Of a DNA stretch of 64,000 nucleotides, positions 55,559 through 64,000 are shown piece after piece (the first letter of the stretch is position 1; the number at the start of each line of letters is the position of its first letter). The DNA comes from Grammothele lineata (taxonomy: Eukaryota; Basidiomycota; Agaricomycetes; Polyporales; Polyporaceae): positions 227,807 through 291,806 of the forward strand of contig NDFF03000004.1 in NCBI GenBank assembly GCA_002150815.3. Reading direction: 5' to 3'. The position numbers and the translations under genes are program-made. A model generated the notes under the pieces. It had not been told where the DNA came from. It worked only from the letters and a program-made list of their open reading frames with translations, and made no database searches.

Positions 55559-57396
55559 TCAAGACGGTGAGAGGACGCGCTGGCGAGCGACCGCGACCGC
55601 AACGCTTCCCAACCCAGACACCAATGCGCACGAGCCCACGAAGATCTCCACTGCCCCATAGCCAAAGCGTCCAAACCCGTGCGCCATGGCCGCGCCGTCG
55701 CCCGCGTCGAGGAGGAGACCGGCGATGATCGGCCCGACGACGGCGGAGACGCCCTTGAAGAAGGCGGTCCCGGAGAAGGCCATACCCGCGTGCTCGGGGT
55801 TGCTCTGAGCGCACTCGGCCGCGGCGTTGGGCCAGCAAGATGAGAAGCCACCGCTCTGTAGAGGGGGGAGATGAGGTGAGGTCTCAGCGAAGGTAGGTAG
55901 CTGGAGACAGAATAGGAACGTACCAATGCGCCGAAGACGATGGCGAAGAAGTACAGGTAGACGGCAGTGCTCGCGAAGCCCCAGAGGAAGAACGCGGCGA
56001 GGGCGCTGCCGAGCGAGGAAACTACCATCACGGAAGGATAGGCGAAGCGATCGCTGAGGTGCCCAAGGATAATCTGGCCAGCGACTGCTGAGATGTTGAA
56101 AAGCGCGAGCACGACCGTTGCAGTAATCTGGTCTGAGAGGCCCTTCGTGTAAGTCGCGATGTAAAGGGAGACCGGGAAGTAGGAGAGCCCTTGCATCAGG
56201 TTCGTGAGCACCTGGACGTTGGAGGTCAGTCGTAGAGACAAGTGATATGAGTGTGTAGGACGCACAAAGCTGATGAATAGAGGTCCCTTGACGAAGCTGA
56301 GTTGCGGGGGCACAAACTTCGGTCTCCTTCGATTAGGAGAAAACTTGGGGACAGGAAGGCGGCTGCGCATCCCGAGGAGCGCGATCCCAGAGCAAAGCGA
56401 AGTGCCAATGGCCCACACTCTGAGAGTCCAGCGGAGACCAACTTTCTCGAGGAGAGCGTTCAAAACGAACGGAAAGATGAAACCTGAAGGGCGCCCCGTA
56501 AGCCAACGTAAACTGACGCGTATGCATGATGGGCAGCGTTACCTCCTGCACCAGTTCCCGCAAATATGATGCCTCCAGCGAGACCTCGGCGCGTTGAAAA
56601 CCACTCTGGTAAGAGCTTGATCACCGGGAAGTAGAGTAAGCCGCCACCGATACCCACGCCGACCCCCTGCAAGAGGATAAGTTGCCATACCTATCCGCAG
56701 GCATCAGCAGGCCGTCCTTCGCTGATAGCAGAAAATGAAGCGCACTGTAGTGGCAAAGCTCGAGGCGAAGAGAGAGACGAAGTACAGCGCTAGTCCTCCC
56801 CACATTGACATCCGTAGGTAATCCGGGTATCTCGCGAATAACAAGGATAACAGAAATACCTACAGACGATGTAACCGTAAGATGAACGTTGTATATTATT
56901 TAGCATTAATTGAGCATACCTCTCCGTACTGGAAAGCTAGAGACACGGTGCCGACAGCCGCGATGGCTACGCCGGACGCAGAGTTGAACGGTGGGTGCGA
57001 CGTGTAGTACTCTATACACCGCGTCAACTCCTTCTCAAGGTTGAAAGCAGTGGATCCATACCTTGAAAAATACCGTAACTATAGGAATGAAACTGTCAGC
57101 GTTCACTCCAAATGTACAGGAAGAGAACCCGCGGCCTGTCGAACCGACCTAAACCCGAATCCCCAGACCATCATTTCCAAGACCACAGCAGAAAAGCAGA
57201 ATGACCATGCACGGAATCCGCCGTCGACTGGTGGCAGCTCCTGGACGTTAGTGCCTTCCTGTGGGTCCGCTGCGCGCAAAGCCGCCATAGACGACTGGGC
57301 GGACAGCGCAGCTGGGGTTTCGGGCTGGATCGTTCCAGCCGCATTGAGTGTTGCGAGCTCGTAGACTGACGCGCCATATCTTCCAGGGTCTTCCAT
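55559..57396 (-). CDS. MFS transporter, monocarboxylate-permease-like (copy 2)
   Basis: Paralogue of the gene at 2570-4448, with the same exon order. Start at 57396 (MEDPGRYGASVYELA) and the same DGGFRAWSFCFSAVVLEMMV first helix. Then MQGVGVGIGGGLLYFPVIK, LPEWFSTRRGLAGGIIFAG, MNALLEKVGLRWTLRVWAIG, MRSRLPVPKFSPN, LTNLMQGLSYFPVSLYI and ATVVLALFNISAVAGQ with LSDRFAY. It ends SVAVAVARQRVLSPS with stop 55559. Long helices differ from copy 1 at scattered positions; the 3' exon blocks are about 78% identical by eye. Substrate unknown. The gene converges on GH20-2. Confidence 0.85.
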
Positions 57397-58746
57397 GCTG
57401 GGATTTTGAAGCCTAACTAGAGGATGGCTATCGTGGTGGCAAAGATCGGGATAGACGAGAGGTCTGCACGAGTGGTGGCACACAAATGCCACCGATGGCG
57501 CTCAGTGAAGGAGTCAGTTTGCCAATTGCCGATGGCGCTTGAGCAGCTGTGGCGACGATCGGGTTGGATCGGAAAAACAATTTCGCAATTCATTTCTTTC
57601 GCGGCGGAACGCTTCGTGTTCTGAGGGATTATGTATCTGCAAGTACCTATGGGCGTAGCACTCTATTTAGTTCGATGCTGTCTCGGTTCATGTTTTAATC
57701 CTTTAGTGCGCATACCGCACCCTGTAGACAGGAGTCGGCACGGCCTATTACTTACTCAGGCTGAAGCGACGCCATAGCGGCCGTGCCGGTGAGGGCCGGG
57801 AAGACTGACAAATGAGACACAGCAAGTATGATGCTTATAGTCTCCCCTCGTGGGCTACTGTTTTGGTGTTGTTGGAGGAGGAGGAAGAAGAGGAGGGGAG
57901 GACCAGCACTGAGCGCCCAGACGACCCGGAAATTCGCTGCAGGGGCCTGGGAAATAGCACGTTCCGGGGTCATACCGAGGAATCTTGGCTAGACGAGTAG
58001 TTTACGGGGCGAGAAAACCAGGGGCGGAGAGAGGAATTTATGAGGGAAGCTGAGGCTGCACAAATCCACGGTGGCGGTCGAGTAATTTCCACGGCTGTCC
58101 GACAGTGGAAAGATGCGGACCCGTGCATAGGATGGTATTGCCTCCTCGAGAGTACCTCCAGCACCCTGATACCCATATACAATGACGATAATGATAACTC
58201 GCAGTCCCACCACCGAGAGCCGCTGGCCAAGCCGCCCCAGGCCGACTGCGCTCTTTCTCTTGTCCTACTCCCATAGCACCCGTGAGGCAAACTGGCAATT
58301 GCCTAACCTGCGCGCGTCCCAATGTCGCCTCGAGAGGATTCTGTGGAGACTCAAAACATCAGAGAGGAGCTCAAGTCTGCCCACCGGGGATGGAACCATG
58401 ACTTACAGCCTAGTACGCCAGGATTCTTCATCACCTTTGCGCGCGGATAATACACATCCATAACCGATGGTAAGCAAGTCGACTCGGAGTCTTGTTGCCA
58501 TGTAGTATGCGGGCGGGCGGACGGGTGAATTAGAGAACCTCGGAGGGGGTGATTTCATAGAAACGGCGGCAGCGGCGAGGGTGAAGAGGACAACTTGAGG
58601 TACCACGGGGGAGGGGCGGTACTAGGAGGAGAAGGGGGATACTACACATCATCCGAGTGAGTCTGGCGTTGTGGTATAGGGTATAGGCCTTCGGAGGTAA
58701 CACAGCAAAGATAAACGTACCTTTCGTGCACACCCGGAAGCCCGTA
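57397..58746. other. Gene-free spacer next to the transposase
   Basis: About 1.35 kb without a supported gene. Open frames (57752-58322) have acidic or basic runs only. The outer end of the transposase element should fall here, but I could not locate a terminal inverted repeat or target-site duplication by eye. Confidence 0.4.
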
Positions 58747-61588
58747 TCACGTATCATCGACCGCCAATGCACGAGACAGTGAGCCGCTTCGATCAACGAT
58801 GGCCCACTTGTCACTTGCGGTCGAGACTGGCACCCTTCCGACAACGCATTGAATGCAGGTGATGTCTAGCACGTCGAGCTCGCCCTCCTCTGCGTAGTAA
58901 TGGATGTCGAGTCGGTGATTACTGGTGGTGATTGCGCACGCTCGTACAGCGCCTAGGACTATCGACGTTGGCTCATCAAGGTCGAGGGCTTGGAGTGCCG
59001 CATCCGTCTCAAACGAGATGCTGATGATATGTTCAAGCCGGCCGTAGAACGTCTGGAGCTCGAATTCGGGCTGCTTCTTGCGCTTCCGTGCGTGCTTATC
59101 AACGTACGTCTCGTACTAGGGCGTGCACGAAGGAACAGAATGTAAACATACACATTAGACTGTCGGACACAGGACTGTAAACTTGAACTCACCCGCACAA
59201 ACGTTTGGTCTCGCACATCCTCCCTGTGCTTGAGCATGGATGCTGCATGGATCGTGTCACCGCCGTTCAGGATTCGCAATTTCGCCCACCGAGTATACTC
59301 GTCCGGTAGATGGGGTCGGATAGAGCTCGGCCGCTTCGTGAAGCGAGTTGCAAGAGCGCCGATAATCTTATCGTGCAGACCTTTCGACGGCTTGAAGAGC
59401 TGAGATCGAGGCATGAGGATGCACGTGGGGTCTAAAGGCTCGGTCGACGAGGTAAGCCACGGCCACTCAGTCGAAAATGCAAATGAGCTACGTACACTCA
59501 GCGAGTGCTAACTCTCCTGCTCGTAGATTCGTCTCCGCAGGCCGTGCTGCATGTCGGATAGAGAGCTCCGAAGCGGGCAGATTATACGTACATTTGATCA
59601 ATGTAATTTGAGCAACCTCGAGAATGTATCGGTCGATGCTTGCCCAAGGATATCGTCGGCTCCGGATTGCAGACTGGAGGGCACCGCAAAACCGCTCCAT
59701 GGGGAAAGCCCAGGATGCCCATACAGGTCCCGTGGCCTCAATGCCGTCTGCAATATGAAGAAGCGCATGTATAGTTACCGGGCAAGCTGAAAGGCGATCC
59801 GGATCTCCTTGATAGTAGTATCTATAGGAAATGGGCCGAGCAGAGATATCAGTACGTTATGGAGCTCGCTGATAGCCAGGAGAGGTGACGCACTCTTCGT
59901 ATTTCATAACCCATTTCACAAATCCCTCCCTGATACGCTTAATGTCATCCTGGGGCATCTCGAACTGGAGGCAAAGGTGGAGGAGCTCAACAAGATCGAC
60001 GAAATGTTTGTAATATCGCATTTGTGAAAAACGTCGACGGAGGAGAGGGGGTGCAATGTAGAGAGTCCACACTGACCAGGCATCTGCTGTGCAAGATGAG
60101 CGGTCCTGTGCGATATTCCCAAGTCGAGGTCCGAAGATGGAGGGGATGGTCTTGCCGCTGCGTGCTGTAGCCTCTCCGACTGCAGCCCAGACTGAGTCTT
60201 CGAGGACATAGTCTTGAGTCCCTTCGTCGAGTCCCTTGAATTTGCCGGTCCAGAGTGCGATGAGATTGGGGATAAGGTTCTCCCAGATGAGGTGCATGAA
60301 GTCGAATGGGAATGATGAGGGGAACGACAATGACGGGAGATAGCTCAGCAAAGGAAGCCCCTTGACGCCAGACGCCTTCGCTAGACGCTCCGTCTCTGCA
60401 CCTGTCTTTGCTGCCATGACTTGCCGGCCCTGTTCCATCATCTCCCCATGTTCACGCATTGGAAGTGCCTTGGGATCATATGTCTTCACACTCCGAGGAT
60501 TGTTGCGCACCTCAGGGTGTCGTGCACGGTTGAGGGGGACGTAGTGAGTGGTACTCCCAGGCACCCGGAGCCCAGTGATCTTGCACATACAGCACGGTGC
60601 GTACCCGTTGTGCCCCTTAATCTGCATAACCATTGACACCGCAGGCATGTCTCCAGATACGAGAATCAGGAAGGCACAGAGGAGGAATGAGGATGCGGAG
60701 AGTATGTCGTAGGCAGGAACACCGATAGTCAGCTTCAACAGCTCCTGGACGGCGGGCCAGAGGAATGAGTCGAAGTCCTTAGGTTTGCGTGGGCCAGGGA
60801 TCACGCCGATAGGTATGATGTTCTCCTTGTGGAATCGGACCTCAGGTGGGAGGTTATAGTTGTATAGGATGAGTGGCCAGGCTGTCTTCTTGCGACGCCT
60901 CCATGGAGCAAAACCGTCCGTTGATAGTCCCAAAGCAATATCACGACGGTCTGCAAAGTACGTAGCCCCTACCGGCTGCCCATCAATAACAATTGGCTTC
61001 CCTCGGAGGTTGCGATAGTGTGTCGAGTCGAAGACGTCTTGGACGATCCCAGGCTGTGCCTTGAAAGAATCCCGGTAAGACATCGCTTCGGCTTTGTCTT
61101 TGTTGGCGTACAATGCGACAAGTTGTATGATTATAGACAGGTACGAGAACTGCTGACGAGGGGCACCGTATTCATCGTATCGCGGTTCCTGGCAGTACGG
61201 ACAAGCATCGAGATCAGCATATGGGCCGGTGTATGCAAGACACGATTGGATGCAGCAATCGAAACGTTCGGGCTGAAGACCGGAGAGAAAGGCAACACGG
61301 GAGCGGAGTCGTTTGAGGGAGGGGAGGCCGCCGGGAATGTCGAAGGTGTGTGGGAGGTCATTGTATGCTTCCTCAGTGAGCTTATGCTTTAGCTGGTAGG
61401 CGAAGATGCGTAGCAACTGCTTATCCGCATCACTGAGTCGAGAGTCTATATTGTGAGTTCATTCAGCTGGCTGCCTCAGTTAATAGTATCGAATGGGCAC
61501 CGAACTGACCTAGTGCCGTTACGCGATCCAAAAATGCCGCATATCATCAGTAAAAAAATGCTCACCATTGTAGGACGATGTGGTCCAT
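58747..61588 (-). mobile_element. Tnp2/Plavaka-like (CACTA superfamily) transposase, apparently intact
   Basis: DDE transposase of a cut-and-paste element. Exons run from about 61588 (start uncertain) to a stop at 58747 and read without stops or frameshifts after removal of four or five short introns. Blocks in order: LLRIFAYQLKHKLTEEAYND; zinc-like CLAYTGPYADLDACPYC; FDSTHYRNLRGKPIVIDGQP; likely first catalytic Asp in LGLSTDGFAPW; second in LVSGDMPAVSM; zinc knuckle NGYAPCCMCKITG; FDFMHLIWENLIPN; then VTIHALLHIADGIEATGPVW, WAFPMERFCGALQSAI and the C-terminal IQCVVGRVP...WAIVDRSG. These are family hallmarks of Tnp2/Plavaka proteins in Agaricomycetes. Catalytic assignment is by motif only. Confidence 0.85.
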
Positions 61589-61597
61589 ATAGTCGCT

Positions 61598-61683
61598 GTA
61601 GCGCTGTTGCAACCCCCCCTCTCTCACATGCGTTGTAGCCGCCCGCGCGCGTTCTGTAGCGCTCTGTAGCGCTCCGTAGCACT
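61598..61683 (+). repeat. Short GTAGCGCT repeats upstream of transposase
   Basis: One GTAGCGCTG at 61598-61606 and three tandem 10-mers at 61654-61683 (CTGTAGCGCT twice, then CCGTAGCACT). They lie just 5' of the transposase coding frame and resemble the subterminal repeats where such transposases bind. Confidence 0.5.
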
Positions 61684-63827
61684 CGATATTTTCGCGCGGC
61701 AGCTCTGTTGGGCACGGTGATGCTAGATAGATGAGCAGGCCATCAATAGAGCATGACATAGAAGCCGTAGCTGTGGTACGGAAGGGGCTATTTGCTAGGT
61801 AGAAGCCACATCTTGCATGAGAGGACATCGACATTCGAGATTACGAAATGTTTCATTGATTACAACAGATGACGACGATACATAGCAATGCAACAGCGAT
61901 ACATAATGGAGGATAGAACGAACAAATGTACGACTAGTGCACACAATGGACGTGGCCCATCTGCATGCGGAAATTCGCACTCGCCTCATACGCCCTCCTC
62001 TTGCTCGCCACTTCTCGCTCGCTGTCGTCTCCTCGCGCGCAGGTGACTCCGTCCCGCAACCGCTCAGGCTCCCGCTTTGATCCCGTATATGAGAGCGAAC
62101 ATACCTTATTCGCAGCCTGCAGACCGTGGACCCACCCAGTACGTCTCGCAATCATCGCGATATGTGACCGTCACTTGGCTCTCTGTGGCGGCAACGACGA
62201 CATCTTGGATGGATGCCTCCGTGGCAGGAAGGCACATCTGGAAAATATCTTAAACGGGGATCGTGTGCGCCAGGCAGGGTAGAAAAGGCTGTATGGATTG
62301 TCGGGGCAGGAAGAGGGGATTCAGAAGCGACGACGCTCACGTCAGCATGAGCTAAGATGGTAATTGATTGCAACGCACCGGCACCCCTGACATAACCACC
62401 TCATGTATCATTGAACCTATGAAGGTAGCGCGTACGTGAATGTGTCGACGGAGAGCCTGGTACAGTATACGTACCTCACCCGTACCTGCTACCGCTGAAT
62501 CGGTAAGAGGCGTCATGCTGTCGGTGAGCAATGAGGCCGCGGGGATATAAATAACATGTGACTTCCATAGCTTATACAAAACATACCTGGCTAGGGTCGG
62601 ACATCGCATGTACTACTTGCACGATTCTGCGCTTGCAGTGAAGGTTCCGGGGAACATTCAGTAGTCTTGGCGGATCTTGAGACGTCTTCTCGAGCGCTGA
62701 ATGTATTCGTGTATGTCAAAAGAGACACCAAAAGGTAAAGCAAAGACAGGCGGTAAAGAGGACTGGAGAGTGAGACGAACGAAGAGAAGGAGCAATGACG
62801 AAGGGCAACGCTGCACGAGAATATGACTCGAGCGACGAGGCGCTTAAAATTGACGATGACGTGATCGAGCGCTTCGGCCTCGCAGCTGCAGTCCATCGAC
62901 AGTCGACTTGCTCTCTTGCTCGTCTCCTGTTCTCGCCGCAGACTCATCTCCCTCTTGTGCTCCTGTCGGCTTGCTCTACATACCTCGTATCTTACGCTGA
63001 TCATTTATGCACCTACGCACGACCGCCTCATTCGCTCTCGCTGTGACCCGCTCCTGTCACATCTTTTCCACCCTCGTTGTGCTTGTTCGAGCCAGCCTCA
63101 ATCGCCGCTCCCTGCCTCTAGAGCATCCTCCCCTCAATGTCCCTGTTCGTCCAGGCTTCGTTGGTACCCCTTCTGGTGCTCTGAAATCTCGGGTTGCGCG
63201 GCACCTGGCTGTATCAATCTGGACACCATCAAGTGAGTACGAGCGTTCTTCGGGCTTTCATCTTAGTGCGCAAGCTCGTTCTGCGGATCAGGTCTCGAAT
63301 TGCGGCTGAGATTGTATGTACAGAGTGGGGATGTTTTGTTTGGAAGATCAGCTTCGCAACAATCCCTATATCAGGTGCGTTTCCTCTTTCCTGAATATGG
63401 CCGTCTCCTCCCCTCTCTCTTGATCCCGCTCTCCTCTTGGCAACGTGTACGTTCTATCTACTCTACAACCTTCTCGCATCCTTGTCTCCTGGTGTGAGGG
63501 CTGTCCAAATAAGCTCCTCTCCCAGACATCTTCTATCTGCGATCCCGCTCATGACCTAGCAAGCATTCTGTCACCCCCGCATCTGTGAGCTTCCCATGCT
63601 CGTTTTTGCACTGCATGGTTTATCCCTCCTATGACTCGTATCTTACGGTTGTGTAGTCTATCCTGTATCGTAGCTGTAGTGCCTGCTTAATACAATGTGA
63701 CCCTATATCCCTCCTCGCGTGCCAACCTATCAAATCAACAACTGTACTACAGCGCAACCATACTACCTGTGTCTACAATGTCAGACGCCATACCACGATA
63801 ATCCCTAGCGTACAATAGGGCTGCGCA
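61684..63827. other. Repeat-flanked region without supported gene
   Basis: About 2.1 kb. Open frames at 61795-62155 and 62591-63309 are present on both strands but show no domain. It could be the 5' part of the transposon, a second non-autonomous element, or plain spacer. Confidence 0.35.
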
Positions 63828-63930
63828 GGGCGCTACAAACAGCTATAATCCCGTAGTGTGTACTACAGAACGCTACAGAGTGCCACGGGGCCGACCGCCG
63901 TACTACCGGGCGCTACCAAGCGCTATGCCT
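63828..63930 (-). repeat. Inverted cluster of GCGCTAC repeats at window end
   Basis: GGGCGCTAC at 63828-63836, GAACGCTACAGAG at 63868-63880 and GGGCGCTACC-AAGCGCTA at 63908-63925. These are the reverse complement of the GTAGCGCT words near 61.6 kb. A palindrome GTAGTGTGTACTAC lies between them (63853-63866). Confidence 0.45.
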
Positions 63931-64000
63931 CTAAGCTACATACTATAGGGCACACCGGGGTCTATACAGCGCACAAGAGTTGCCGCTGGTATTACAGACC

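Noticed and set aside
58590..58640. Left terminal repeat of the transposon (CCACGGGG...GGCGGTACTA)
   Set aside because: It vaguely resembles words near 63.88 kb, but the match is too short and gapped to call a terminal repeat.

Overview
The window is nuclear DNA from a filamentous fungus, most likely a basidiomycete of the Agaricomycetes (mushroom or wood-decay type). This is an inference. Genes are split by many short introns (about 50-70 bp, GT...AG), spacing is tight, and the gene set fits: a GH13_32-type alpha-amylase, Candida rugosa-type lipase, GH20 hexosaminidases, a fungal Trk potassium transporter and a Tnp2/Plavaka-like transposase. No bacterial-style operons or CRISPR arrays are present.

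Layout. 0-8 kb: 3' part of BRF1 (Pol III factor), an MFS carboxylate-type permease, a divergent secreted aspartic protease and a small one-pass membrane protein with an LPPY motif. 8.5-13.7 kb: a long multi-exon WDR7/Rabconnectin-3-beta-like WD40 protein. 14.2-20.5 kb: two secreted hydrolases, an alpha-amylase with an unusually long Ala/Ser/Thr N-terminal region and a lipase. 21.8 kb: a tRNA-Leu-like relic with a CGG anticodon. 22.3-25.6 kb: TRK potassium transporter. 26.3-27.8 kb: an uncertain membrane-protein gene. 28.6-30.1 kb: Msp1-type AAA ATPase. 30.1-32.9 kb: apparently gene-free. 32.9-47.1 kb: dense housekeeping block with a PPxY membrane protein, a Ser/Thr kinase, complex I NDUFB11, CCR4-NOT subunit NOT2, Pol III subunit RPC17, a large Ser/Pro-rich membrane protein and an Ent3-like ENTH protein. 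47.8-57.4 kb: two GH20 hexosaminidases about 3 kb apart, separated by an F-box gene and an unknown helical gene, followed by a second MFS permease paralogous to the first. 57.4-64 kb: repeat-rich end with a transposase that still reads through.

How the genes fit together. Amylase, lipase, protease and the two hexosaminidases are predicted secreted enzymes that would release sugars, fatty acids, peptides and GlcNAc. The two MFS carriers and the Trk transporter are plasma-membrane uptake candidates. The rest is cell maintenance: Pol III transcription (BRF1, RPC17), mRNA decay and transcription (NOT2), V-ATPase and endosome control (WDR7), clathrin sorting (Ent3-like), mitochondrial protein quality control (Msp1) and respiration (NDUFB11).

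No wholly new system could be proved. The best leads are two single-pass membrane proteins with PY motifs (candidate Nedd4/Rsp5 adaptors), the six-intron difference between the GH20 copies, a 12-nt microexon in the ENTH gene, the Leu-type tRNA relic with a proline anticodon, a four-run G-quadruplex just after a stop codon, and an intact-looking transposase whose upstream open frame runs through short repeats. Exon boundaries were read by eye from splice consensus and protein continuity.
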